From NCBI GenBank assembly GCA_015501055.1, contig JADNYV010000012.1, forward strand, positions 372,001-436,000: a stretch of DNA of 64,000 bases, in the 5' to 3' direction. This document shows, in pieces, positions 23,501 through 35,622 of this stretch. This stretch comes from Mucidula mucida. Lineage: Eukaryota; Basidiomycota; Agaricomycetes; Agaricales; Physalacriaceae. The notes beneath the pieces were generated by a model. The model ran no database searches. It saw only the letters and a program-made list of their open reading frames with translations, and was not told where the DNA came from. The position numbers and the translations under genes are program-made. The first letter of the stretch is position 1. Every line of letters starts with the position of its first letter.

Positions 23501-26500
23501 GTCGGGCGATACGGTATCCGAAGGGATCTGGTAGGCATGGGTGTTGTCCTGAGCGCTATTTAACGGTGTCTCCGGGTCGTCCAAGCGTGATATATACTGT
23601 TCGAGTAGTGTGATCTTTTTTGGAATCGAGGTATCCTGTTGCCACAGTGTGAACAATTGACACCTGACAGGCCATGGGAACGAACCTCTTGATCAAGTAA
23701 TTCCTGGAGATCGGAAACCCGTTGTTGAGCCAAAGCCCTTTGAGTTTCCGGAACGCCTACAAGGTATCAGTCGAGACAATAGAGCGAGATCTTTACAGGC
23801 TTACTCGGTTCCTTTCCCAACAGACAGATGTGGGTATCTTCGTTACCGAACTTGCTACTCTGCGAAGGCAGCTCCAGTAGAGCCAAGTTGCGCTTGAAGA
23901 ACATGAAGTGGGGACACGACACAACGGGTAAGACATAAAGCACAGGCGACGCGTTTGGGTTCCAATCCAGTTCAATGAAATCGTCTGCATCGTACCAACT
24001 CGAGGTGAGCGGTGTTTCTGTGAGATTGTTTCTGGTTCTATAATTGCTACCTGGAGGTGGAGAATTCACTGGGATGAGCTTTTTCAAGGGCTCTGGGAAA
24101 GTCGCCACGATGGCACGCAGATCCAACCCCTTCATAACGACTTCCGCAGCGTAAAATGGCTTGTGCCGGACGATCTTGGGAGCATTTTCGTCAGTGGCTT
24201 GCATTGTCGTCTCTTGATCACGTTGATGCATGTCGACTTGAAATTCATCGAGCAACGCTTTGACACCTACCCACGGAGTTACTCCGTTCATCCATGCTAG
24301 AAGAGAATAAGTGAATGAGGGGAGAATACACGAATCGGCTTACTCTCTCGCCCGTCATCAATATATCCATGCATGATCGTGAGCGGCTTCAGGGATATAC
24401 GATACTTGAGTGTTGCTAAATGGCGTCCAAACTTGGGAGATATCATCCGTCGAGGAAAGTACGTTCCTTGTCTAATGGGAATAGACATGACGCCGTCAAA
24501 CAAAGACCACCATTTCCAGAAATGAGTAAACACAAGAGGAGTCAGGTACAAGCTGCTAGGCCGAGGACTTGTGGCCTTTGACGGCCTCACGGACGACGTT
24601 AATGATATGGATAGATGAATGAAATCGGAGCGAAAGCCATGGAATGAATCATCTGCGGCCTATTTTGTTTGAAGGATTAGAGTAAATTCGTTGGAGGTGT
24701 TAGGTACACGTACCCCCTGAAGAGGTTGAGAATCTTTCCTCTCGAGACGCACATCGTAATGCGGCCTGGAGTCAAAGAAGCGACAACGACGCTGAAATGG
24801 CGTTCCAGAGCATTTTTTGCATTCCGCACCACAAGTTCGTTCAAAAGCGAATCCAACTCCGAAACGAACACCCGACGTAACTTTCGCGCACACCTTCTTG
24901 AATGGCCGACGCTTTGCTGCAACCGTTTTTCCTGTGTCCACATCGAATTCGAAACTGAGGAGTCGTCAGAATTCTGCGATTCAAGACAGAAAGAAAGCAA
25001 CCTTGGAATAGCAATCATCATGATATCACTGATGACTTGGACGGCTTCCCGGTCATCATTTGGTCGACCAAGCAGTAGCTTCGTGTGCCCTTGCCAGGAA
25101 AGAACAAACCCAGCTCCAGTACCAGCCACATTGCGAGGATCACGAAGACCTATGAAAAAGTCAGAGGCAATATCAGGGCGATCTGGCAATGCACAAACCT
25201 TTCATATGAAGGCGCACCTCCCCTTTGAATGATACCCGTATGCTCCAGTGGAAAACCAGTCGAAGCTAAGTAGTCATCAGGATCTAAACTGGGTATGATA
25301 GCTACATATCGGCCAACCTTATCCCAAAAGCCTAACCCAGGAGAATTGTCTCGAGGAGCACTCGTCAAGGTATCCAACACCCGCATCAGATCCTGAGTGG
25401 CTGGACCGTAGCAAACGCCCCAACCCACTGTGGTCACAACAGGCGTCGAGACGAGTATATCAGGACTCGCGTATGTCTTGACGGGCATGATTGTCTTGGG
25501 GATGGACAACGACAGCGATGTGGCGCCATATATGCCATCATTGACATCTGAGATGGGACAGTCGACCCATTGCACCGAAAGATCAGAGCCCATCTCTTCA
25601 GCGATGACCAAGTCCGAACCGAACTCCAAGGCAGGTAAGCCATTATTCGAGTAATGTGCAGGAATATCGATGAGAGGGATTGTGTAATCTCGAAGGCTCA
25701 CTCGTAGCGAAGCCAGGGTAAGCTTTATATGCATAGGAACAAGTAGGGAAAACTGGGTATTCCGAGGGAGGTCGCCTTGACTGTAGAGGAAGTCACCTAA
25801 CGAGTCCGCAGGGAATGACGGCGCAGAAGTTAAAATGGATAGCCCGGTCGCCATAGCCCGGAATAATGGTGGGGCATGGCTACTAGAGCTGACTTTGACG
25901 ATATTTGGAATTCTTGAATAAGGCGCCGAATGTGAGGAGGAGGCCTCCGAGTCGTAAAAATTCTTCATCAAGCTATCCTCTTTTAGAATGTCGTCTTGTC
26001 TACACGTGTCTACTCGCATGATCCAATCAATCGAATGAACTTCATCAAGCCTTGATCTAGCCTCTGTAATGCTTACAGAGTGCTCCGCAGAGAATTCATA
26101 CTCATAAGCTGCACCGGGGTAGGAAGGTCGATCCTCTTCTAGAATGGTGGCTACTTTGGCATCAAAAGCCTTGTCGCGTTCAAGCCTGGTCTTGATCGCC
26201 TCCTGCCCCACTTTGATCGCGAGGTCGAGCTTCTGCTCAAAGGGATCGTCCTCCACCTCGACACAAAAGTGAGAAATCGAGATACTCAAAGGCGGAACTC
26301 GTTTCGGTCCTTCAGCCTCCGGCTCTGGAAAGTCGCGGAACACACCTTCCTTGAGAACGTGAAATAGATGACGACCGGCTTTGACAGAGACACCAATATC
26401 CTGGATGAGGTCTGCAGTGATATAACCGAAAGGAACGCGAATGCGTGCAGATGCACCGTTGACCGCAAGTAGAGGACTGTTAGGGGATGCCGCCATGGAG

Positions 26501-29500
26501 AGTTGCCATTTCCTCAAGAAAGCAAACTCTTTCCATTTGCCGTGGACTGCTCCATCCTCCCAAGGACTGAGGGGTGTATGAACGAAAACCCATCCAGTCG
26601 TACGATGGACGTAGATCTTCGGAGGCACTTCTGGAGCCATGTCAATCCGCAGCGCGTCGAAACGCAGAGCGGCACGCTCTGAGGGTAGACCACAATACAC
26701 TTGTAGAGTGTCCATCCTGCCTTTGAAGTTCAGCGTCATTGTCGGTGTACGTGAAACATGTTTCGGCTCAGAATGACGAGGGAAAAGGTGGGTGAAGTTC
26801 CTATTCGCAAGTAGGATATGGTAGAGGTGAGACAGGGACAACGTTGCAATAGTATTCGCAACATGGACACGAATGAGTGCATCACAGATAGCCGAGTCGG
26901 GGTTGCTAGTAGACAGCAACACCTCTGTTTCAATGCCCCGCATACGCAGGAATTCTCGATGCGTCAAGTCGGGATTATCGTACTCCGCCATGGTTGGATC
27001 ATCTGCCGCAAATTGTGTCGCTAGAGCACTCCGCATGCTGAGATCGGTCACGCCAAGCATAATCGATGCAGTAGGCAGAGCCGGAGAAGCTCTAGCAGCA
27101 GACAACGCACGACTGAGTTGTTCCTCTGGTAAAAAGAGTTTATTTCTGCCTTCCGACCTCGTGCGAAGGTCAACGAAGCGAGAACGGTGTTGCGACTCCA
27201 TTGAACAGTATTGAAGCAATATCTGTTCAGCGCGAATAGCGACACCTCTGGAAATTTCCATTTCTTCCTTCGGGTTGATGTCTGGTTGTGTAGCGAATAT
27301 CACGGTACGTCCCATGCAAAGAGAGGCAGAAAGGCCCGATGGCAAACGCTCGAACAGAGGACGAGAGGCGTGAACGCGTTTTGGCTTCGGACGTGACGGT
27401 AAGGCGGAAAATGTCTGGACCACCGCTTCTACTACCAGTGAATGCCATAGCTCAACGCAAAGTGCGTCACAGTTACAGGACACGTCGGCGATGAAGGTGG
27501 ATGTATCCACACTAGCTATGTTCTGAGTATCGTCCCGTATATTACAGAGCGCAGAGCATTGCGCAGCAACAGAGACTTGCTCAAGAGATACAAGAACCGG
27601 ATCCTCCATGAAATCGGGATCGCTAGTAGTCGTGCTTGCAAGGTGCGCCAAGCCACTTTGCGAGAATTTGGACCTAATGCGTATGAACACTGGTTCTGAA
27701 ACCACGTTTACTGCCAGCGACAGCTGTAAAGGAAGTGCGTCCAAGTCACCGCGACCTGAATATTTTATCCGCGTCTTATAGTGTGAATGACAGGATATAA
27801 CAAAGCCATCAGTCCGAGCTTCTATAACTCTGGACATCACGCCTGCGCTAGGGAGCACAAGGCGAGCGCTGATAGTACCACAGTGTATCGAGATCGCTAG
27901 TCGTGGTACAGCGAAAAAGCCCGACGACGAGGCAGAGGAAGGAGCTTGAGCGGGGCGCGACCTGGACTGCATTCGCTCAACTAGAGAGGCTAGATAATGC
28001 ATCTGCTCTGTGAGCTGGATGTTGCCGATTGTCATCGAAACGACCACAAGCGGTCCGTTGGGATCACCGCCGAGAAACGGTGATGGGACCAACCACGGAG
28101 AGGGAAACTGGGTCATGAGCGTCTGGAAATTGACAGCCTCCATGGCGAGAAGGCGCAGGTGATGGTGGGATGTGTATCGATCAAACTTGAGAGGACCGGC
28201 GGACAAGGTCACACAATAGACGTCCGGATCAAATATTTCAGCCGACCTATAGCCATTCCCGAACCAACGTCGATGCAGAAGGGTGATCGAAGGGCTACTG
28301 AGACCGGCGTAGAGGGTGATGTTCTGTAAACTCAACTTGTAATTTTCGTCTTCCTCGGTGCCGTGCCGAATGTTCAGAACAACCTTCTCCAGGTCAACCT
28401 TGACACATTGTAGAAAAGATATCAATGCCTAGATGGGTGAGCTGAAAGTTATTCACGTGGAAAATCGAACTCACATTACATCGTGTCTCTACTAATTTCT
28501 TGCAAGGTGGATAAGCAGGGCGGCGAGATAGTCTCGACGCTCTCTGGATTTGAGACTTAAATGACAATTGCAGTCAAAGCTGATAAACGTACTGAGAGTG
28601 CATCCATGAAGGGTGACCGCGGAGAGGAAGGTTGCGTGTAGCCCGACGACCACGGTGGCGCGAGTGTCGTGGGGGACATGAGAGGCGATGAAATGGGAGA
28701 AGACTGCGGTTCAAGAGGATATGCGAAGGCCGATGACGGCCCAACATCGTCCTGTGAGGCCTGTTTCTTAATTTGACTGAGAAGGGACAACAGAGCATTC
28801 ATTTCAACTTCGCTCTTTGTGACCCCAAGACTGGCAGAAGACTGTGTGTGTCGACACGGCGGTCTTTGGGATCGAAACTGAGTGACACCGCTGCCTCAAT
28901 GGCCTGTGGAATACTAAAGATGGTGTCTGAGATAGTTTTAATGCTGGTCAATGAATGTTCCCAAAAGCGAGTCTCACCTCGTCCATTAGTCGTCGGAGTG
29001 AAGCAAGAAACATTGTTGACATGAAGAGAAAGCGTGGCTTTACCCTCAGTTTCATCCAAAACTGTGTCCACGGACCTCTTGACACTGGCTCGGAATCGAT
29101 TCTTCCAGGCGCCCACACTATAAGATGGATAGCTTCGTGTAACCGGGGTTTCCGTCCGCCGAGGTCCGTAAGGCGGTGGTGTCTGACGAAGAAAGAATTG
29201 AACACCAGCATGAAGACGAACGAGATCTGACGTGATCGTGGCGCCAGAGGCATCGGGGAATGTGATGGAAAACGGTTGAATTTCCAGGGTGACGTGCCGG
29301 GTAAACCTGGGGAGTACGCGGATACCGATACGAAGAAGAGAAACGACCTGGCGACGGATGATTGGTCGTAGAATGGGATTAAACACGGAGTACACGGAAG
29401 ACAAGCCGTTCCAAAATGCGCGTTCTAGTTGAGAGATACGCTCAAGAGTGAGCGACCGGCGATGTGTAGGACGTGGAAAGGAGAATTTGTCGCGCGTCCG

Positions 29501-29797
29501 AACCTCTACCTTCAACCCCTCGACAACAAGTCCCCACCCATCATCGACTGTGTAGCTGAGGCGGTCAATGCGCATTGTTCGGTTGCCGCGACATATGTAC
29601 AGGCCCCGGATCGACCTGAGACTCATGCTGCGAATGCGGACGTGCCTCGACAGTTGCGCCAAAGCCCATGGTATGATATATGACCGTAGAAGGAAGGAAA
29701 TAGTGATGATTCGTGTCACCCATACGACGAAGAATGTCCACCAGCTGGCATCTGAGGCGCTTAGAAAGAAAAAGCGGAGTACGGCGGTCAGCGACAT
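20575..29797 (-). CDS. FMP27: bridge-like lipid transfer protein FMP27/Hobbit/BLTP2
   Basis: A very long RBG-type protein that in yeast and animals forms a lipid-carrying groove at ER-plasma membrane contacts. The N-terminus has a membrane anchor (WWTFFVVWVTRIITISFLL), then the chorein-like start with SLRSIRGLYICRGNRTMRID. A single 3.3-kb exon at 25150-28425 is uninterrupted. The family GFWDK motif is seen as LGFWDKVGRYVAIIP near 25300-25345. Further on are LTPLVFTHFWKWWSLFDGVM (about 24500-24555) and FGRHLATLKYRISLKPL. The C-terminal block HPMRLQIDAKVGRRIMEYLW at about 21680-21740 is typical of the family. Region 21100-25150 is cut by many introns. About 2,700-2,900 residues estimated. The C-terminal tail after it is Ser/Arg rich. 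Start MSLTAVLRFFF at 29797. Confidence 0.9.
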
Positions 29798-29940
29798 CGT
29801 GGCGACGCTGTGGACGCTGGCTTAGCGCCGTAACAAACGGACTGCAGTGGTGGCAGAAAACAAGAAGCAGGACATCATGCCCGCCTTACGGAGGACATAG
29901 GGTGATGTTGCTGTTTAATTTGGTTCCATGCCGGGTGTGA

Positions 29941-30098
29941 TTCAGTGACAGTGACAATTGGATTTCCGGATCAGCCGGTGATTTTCAGTAAAAAGCAGTG
30001 TGGGGCAATAGGCAACTCAAGGTCAGCTAGAACTAAGTACTAAGTACTTACTGAAGCATTTACACCTATGGCACGACAAATTAAAGTAGACTAAATCC
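29941..30098. other. short intergenic stretch downstream of DPB2
   Basis: The stretch from 29798 to 30098 separates the FMP27 start from the DPB2 stop and must hold the FMP27 promoter. No clear TATA element seen. Confidence 0.3.
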
Positions 30099-32261
30099 TC
30101 ATTCCTCTTCGTCGAATGCAAGCACACTGAAGGTTCGGTCAATACGGTCGTTTCGAGAAATAGGATCATACTTACCATTCTTCAGAGTTGATCTCCGACG
30201 GTTTGTACGTCGAAAAGGTGTAGGAGCCTCCTACAAATGTGCCCGGATTGAAGACGTGACATCCAGTATATGTAATCTTATATCTATCGTATTTGTCCGC
30301 GAGAACAATCTGCGTGGGTCAGACAGAGGAAAGACAAGATGGAAAATAGCTTACCGCAGTGGGCAACGGGTAAAGTCGCAGAGAGTGATCAAAGTCTGAC
30401 AGTGTGGGTTGCACGCCGTTTGTTAACGGTGTTAGATGACTTTGGTCGAGAATAGATTGTACAAGCTGCCTCAAAGATTAGGTTCCGTAGTATGCAGGTA
30501 TGCACAAAGAGAACGAACTTACAAATCTCTTTAAATCATCACTACGAACAATTGGCTTGACGCCAACAATATTGCGCAACATTTTCGACATGGAGTCCTC
30601 CCGAAATATCACGATTTCTTGGTTAAAAAACTTGATACGACAAGGATTTGTCGCGAAATGTGCCTTGGGAACTTTTGCCTTTAATCGTGTTACGAACGTT
30701 GACAGCAAAGGTCGTCGAGGCAAAACAGAGTTTCCAGTTATATCCAAAGGCCCCGGGACGAAGATGAAGTGCGTGGTTCGTGTTATTGTGGGATAAGAAG
30801 CGATCAGGTCAGCCAAGGCGTCAAAGTTCTCTGGGACACAATCTGTTAGCATACAATACGGATATTCTGTAAAGCCGCCACCTTGATAGCGTTGTATGTC
30901 ACGACTATTACCATGAGCTATCGAGCGACTCGTGAAGTTGCCACAAAGTGTTATCACCTTCGGAATGAAGTTATTTTCAATACAGTTATCAAACATTTTC
31001 TGCAAGCCAGGAATAGTTTGTGGATGGTCCAGCCAGACATCCGACAGAAAAAAGAAGTGGAGTTCGGAGAGCTCGTCTCGTATACGAACACTGAATTGTG
31101 CCTGCAACAAAAGGTCAAGAAATGGCATATCACAACAGAGCACATTATTTACGTCCTCCACCAGAGAAGTTGCACCTTTGCCTAGGAAATCGATGTGGCC
31201 GTATATTGATCTACAACAGAGTCAATCCCATAGGACACCTTAGTGATATAGTACACCGACCGTGCTGTCGAACGAGGCTCACAGGGAGGCTGACCAATTG
31301 CAATAATCTCCAGTGTAGCTTCCTCGGTATATTCGCCTTCAACGAGAGCCAAACAACCTTCTGTGAATAGACCATCACCCGGCGCATCCTCAATGTCAAT
31401 GTCAGCTTGGCGGAAGAGCGCTCGTTCCACTACCTCACAAGTTTTGAGAAATCCAGTTCCACCACGCCATCTGCATCCTCTATACATACGTTTCCCTCTT
31501 TAGAGTGTGTAAGCATTCCTAGAATCAAAAGCGTTCCCCCGCGCGTCCTAAGAGTTGTTTTGTGGATTTAAGCTGCTCCGCTGATCAAAACGAGTCGTAG
31601 ATAGAGGTAAACATCGTACAGTAACCAATTTATCTCGATCTCTCGATGGCAATGTGGATGGAGCGAAATGCTCGTTCCGAAGGACACATTGTTTGATAAC
31701 ATGCAATCGGTCGCGTACAGCAAGTACGCGCGACTCCGGAGACCCTGATATAGTCATCTGGCCATTGAATCTGACACAATGAACAATGCGAGTGGGACGG
31801 TGAATGACCATACCTCTCAAAGGTACCTCTTTCAACGGACCAGTGCCAGAGAGGCATTTCAAACGCGTCTATAACGTAGAGGTGGCTGTCTGGATCGATA
31901 GTTTCCGCTTGAAACTCGTCTGGATTGTCTTGTTCTTGGAAAGACTCGTAAACGCGTCGAAGGATGTCGACTGTTACCTTCATAGTCGCGTCTACGTAGT
32001 GTTCAGTATCGGTGAGTATTGAACAGAAGTGTCTGCACACCATCCTGTTTATTGTATTCCTTCGCAAGCGTCTCGAGCGACATGTCGATGTCTTCGTCGC
32101 TGATGCCATTTTCATCGAGAATCTGTTCGATAAAGTCCAACGCGTCTGGGCCAAGCGAATTACTGTATTTCCTGAACACCTTTAAGCGAACGACATAAGT
32201 ACGCGAAGGGCAACGACGATAAGCATACCTTTATAATCGTTCTCTGTCGGTCATCTGGCAT
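30099..32261 (-). CDS. DPB2: DNA polymerase epsilon subunit B
   Basis: Second subunit of the leading-strand replicative polymerase, with an inactive calcineurin-like phosphoesterase fold. Starts [11 protein letters not shown], then [20 protein letters not shown]. Central blocks: [38 protein letters not shown] and [12 protein letters not shown]. The phosphoesterase half is in the exon at 30478-31161: [51 protein letters not shown] and [24 protein letters not shown] text ([13 protein letters not shown]). C-terminus: [20 protein letters not shown], ending AFDEEE. About ten introns. A base is missing in a T run near 31529, between GRAGERF and LILGMLTH. The start is 91 bp from the divergent PHAF1-like gene. 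Confidence 0.9.
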
Positions 32262-32352
32262 TTTCCGCGTCTCAGGCCGTGGTGGTGGTGATGGTCAATG
32301 TTACAGGTGTCCCACGTGATGGTCCTAATTGGTATCCTCTCCTCCTGCTACC

Positions 32353-33824
32353 ATGCTCGCTGAATTGAATGTTGATATCCGGCCTGGCCTTGGCCTCGGA
32401 ATGTTCGATATTGGTACGGCGTCTAGCGCTGCAGTGTCGGTTGAAAGTGACCCATACACCAGGAGCCTCATTGTGGACGGTCCTCGACATGTTACGTCGC
32501 ATGCAGAACTTGTTTCCCCAGGTCGACATCAAGTATGACCCCGATACTGCGTCGACAACGCCAATTGTGCTACATCTCCGCCCTCACCTCGACCTCTTAT
32601 TCTCCGGAAAGCATCAGCGACTACGCACCATTTGTGTCCGCAGGCTACGGGATCCCAATCCTCCGTTGAGCATTCGGTACCAAGATATTGATATATCCTC
32701 GTCGGACAACGTTCTTCATCGCGTCGATGTCCGACGTTTCTTTGGTCCTACTTATCCGGGAGACGATCTTCGCTATCCAGGACTATGGTTTAGCTTTGAA
32801 GAGGATGGTCTTACAGAGGGATTGAAAACAGTTCAGTCAGACGACAAGATGCAAGAAGTGAAGCGTCTTTTCATATCCCAGAAGGATCCCAAACATGATG
32901 ACGGCGATGCTTTAGACGAAGTGGCAGAATGTCCAATCATGAATGGAGATGTCTCTCTTGCTGTCGTCAAGGTCCGCGCCTTCAAATTCTGTATCATTTA
33001 TTCACTCAATATGTTTACTCTACAGGTCAAAGATGGTGTTACGCTACACTTCCATCCTACCGGGACTCCTCCGCTCCATGTCAAGATTGGCAGTACTACA
33101 GCCCAAGACCTGAATATTGGCCTCGGTCCACCACTCCGAGTTCATCACAAAGAAGACCAACGAATGTCGATACACGGCAATGACCAGGCCAGTAATGACA
33201 CAGGATGTACGCAGTTGATTCTCTACATTCTTTGTTGTCTAATAGGCGACTAGATTTCTACAATTACTTCCAACACGGAATCGATTTTTTAATATCAAGC
33301 AGCGACCATGTTGTACGCAAGATTATCCTACATACGAACATCGTACGTAGTCCCCGTTGCCATTGTCTCCCTCGATTGCTGAACTGTCCCTGTAGCCTGG
33401 GTCTCCGTTATTTCAACGTTACAAAAGATGTAACTGGGAAATTGAGGGCCTTCCAGAAGACGATGAAGACGGTAAAGCTGCTTCGGTTCTACTTGAATGT
33501 CGCTGATGATCAACCAAGACACCCCTCCTCGGAAGCGATTCCACGACCGGGTAAGCTGTTGCCTATACCCCAGTCTTGTTTTGACATATCAGTAGTTCGA
33601 GACAATCAGTCATTTCTTGAGTCCTCGTGAATCGCCACCTTCGATGCTCTTGGATCGGACTGACGACGAAGACAACATCACGTTACCCGGCTCGACAACG
33701 CGTTGTATGTCGTCCACCGTCTGTTCCTGTTGTCCAGGTACTGACGCGCCTAGTACACGGATACGAAGGTATTATCCTGGAAGTCTCCGAGTCGTCGCAG
33801 GTGGTCTCGGTCACGTTGTTTTGA
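32353..33824 (+). CDS. PHAF1/UPF0183 family protein
   Basis: Member of the UPF0183 family; the human member PHAF1 (C16orf70) acts at the phagophore in autophagy, and the fungal role is not known to me. It starts MLAELNVDIRPGLGLGMFDI, then SLWTVLDMLRRMQNLFPQVD, VDVRRFFGPTYPGDDLRYPG and LWFSFEEDG. Later come VKIGSTTAQDLNIGLGPPLR, YNYFQHGIDFLISSSDHVVR, KIILHTN, RYKRCNWEIEG and the end GYEGIILEVSESSQVVSVTL. These follow the order of the animal family. Seven introns, all GT-AG as placed, and the frame is intact. It is convergent with the TMA17-like gene, 109 bp apart, and shares a 91-bp promoter with DPB2. Confidence 0.87.
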
Positions 33825-33933
33825 ATGAAGCATGCTGTTTCTTTGAGGACTGTACAAACTTCACACATATATACTGAATACTGTATCATTATACCACGCG
33901 ACTAACATGTAGATTTATTTTCCACAATTCGTT

Positions 33934-34417
33934 TCACAGGTGTAATCCGCCCTCGTCGTCCGCCTCAGGTTGGATAGCTTGAGGTGTAGAACGTGGCGCA
34001 ACAGTCTTTGGTTGAGAAATGGCAGTGGATAAGTTGTAATGCTCGTTATAGGAAACGCCCTTGTCTCGAAGGGCTATCTTCAGCATCTCTATTCTCTCGT
34101 CTTGTGATCCGCTGTGCATTATGAGCTCCGAAAGTCATCTCCATAGAACTCTTACATGACGACTTCATTTTCTTTCACAGCTTTCGTAATTTCCGGATCA
34201 TCTTCCTTTGAATCTTGGAGGTAATCTCTTAACAAATCTTGCGTCTCCCGTAATCTTTGTAGAGAATGTTGCAAGCGCGCAATTTCTAGTGAACATCGTT
34301 AAGTTGTCAGAAGATCTTGAAACGTGATGGAGGTCAACCTTCTGTTATGACGGGCACGTCTAATGAGATCGCGTCTGATAAAGAGAAGGGTTGTGGGTAA
34401 TGTGGTTTGAATGCCAT
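33934..34417 (-). CDS. small coiled-coil protein, TMA17/ADC17-like
   Basis: Three exons give about 137 residues, starting MAFKPHYPQPFSLSDAISLD. A long helix follows (EIARLQHSLQRLRETQDLLR), then DPEITKAVKENEVVI, then SQDERIEMLKIALRDKGV. The pattern helix, AVxENEVVI, ERxEML resembles the C-terminal half of yeast Tma17, a stress-induced chaperone that helps assemble Rpt6 into the proteasome base. That match rests on short remembered similarity, so it is a suggestion. The C-terminus is Pro/Thr rich and ends acidic. The stop lies 109 bp from that of the PHAF1-like gene, and the start lies 66 bp from the stop of the next minus-strand gene. Confidence 0.6.
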
Positions 34418-34483
34418 GACGGTGAGAGGCAAGATATATGCTATCAAATATGTATGCGTCATCAGGGTCTACTCCAACAGAAA

Positions 34484-35487
34484 TCAAGGCGCATCCACAA
34501 AGATCTCCTTCCACACCGTCCGCAGCTCTTCCAAATCGTTGATGACCACGACACCATTATCATTCTCAGCTTGTCTTTCGGTTCCAATTCGTTTGACCTG
34601 ACCACCTTCCATACTCTCTAGCCCTTGTTCGCAGAAATGCACACAGCTTGTCCATCCCAGCTCACGCGCCGCGTCTACGTTCCGTCTGTTGTCGTCTACA
34701 AACAGGCACTTCGATGGATCGGAAACGCCAGCCTTCCTCAATGCCTATTGCACCGTCGTAAGTATATTTCGAGGACGAGAATCCTTTTGAAACGCGCGCA
34801 CTTTGTAGTAGTACTCGGGTTCGGGTTTGCTACAAAGTCGGACTCGCCATAATCGCAAAACACCAGGCCGTCTATCTGATCCTCTAGGTTCAGGATGCGG
34901 AGAACTCTCTCCGCGTGCTGTCATTGAAATCAACGCATGTTCTAGTTCAACTAGAGTACAGACATACCGGGCGGTACGCATTCGTCAATCCCCAGACGCG
35001 CGCTTTCGTCCGGTCTATATCTTGGAAGAGCTTGCGCAGACTTGGGTCCGGCTTGATCATCTCCTCTAGTGGAAGAGCTCCGTCGCATTTCCTGTCGAAA
35101 TCTATAGGATCTAGAAGGGCATCAGCGCCAGTTGTTGACTACATCTAACTCATTGCAACTGACCTACATCATGATGTCGGACTAGTCCAGCAAGTGCAAG
35201 TCCATACTGTGTGTAGTATTTCAAGTGTAATTCAGAAGCCTCGGCATCATCCAGGCCCATGGTCATAAAGTACGCTGTTGGGTTTCTTTAAGGGCTGCAC
35301 CTCGTCAAGAATCAATTGATCGCACCGTGTATCTTCTCCCCCATGGCTTGGGATATCTTTGAATTGGCGGAGTAAAGGGTATTGTCGATATCAAACCATG
35401 CTATTAGACGGGTATCTTCTGCTGTTCACCAGTGCATGAGTAAGAGACCCTTGCGAATGTACATACACGCGTACCTGGCGTCGACAT
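34484..35487 (-). CDS. SDT1: HAD-family pyrimidine 5'-nucleotidase, SDT1/PHM8-like
   Basis: HAD hydrolase that in yeast dephosphorylates pyrimidine nucleotides. Exon 1 encodes only MSTP; next is the nucleophile motif in WFDIDNTLYSANSKISQ (DxD). Then YFMTMGLDDAEASELHLKYY, TQYGLALAGLVRHHDVDPID, ARVWGLTNAYRP (motif II Thr), and LDQIDGLVF-type cap text. The acidic motif IV is CLFVDDNRRNVDAARELGW. Introns fall in the places usual for the fungal family. A base is lost in an A run near 34827: DYGESDFVA must shift to KPEPEYYYK. C-terminus ends KEIFVDAP. About 240 residues. Subfamily call is good; the exact substrate is inferred from yeast. Confidence 0.87.
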
Positions 35488-35622
35488 GGGTGTTGATGAG
35501 GAGGGCGACTGACGTCACGGGTGCAGAAAGTGTCCGATCCTTCTCAAGGAATCTAAACGATGGGTATTCGATTCTTAAGACTCGACAAGCTTTGGACAGT
35601 CTACAATACATACGAAAACTAA

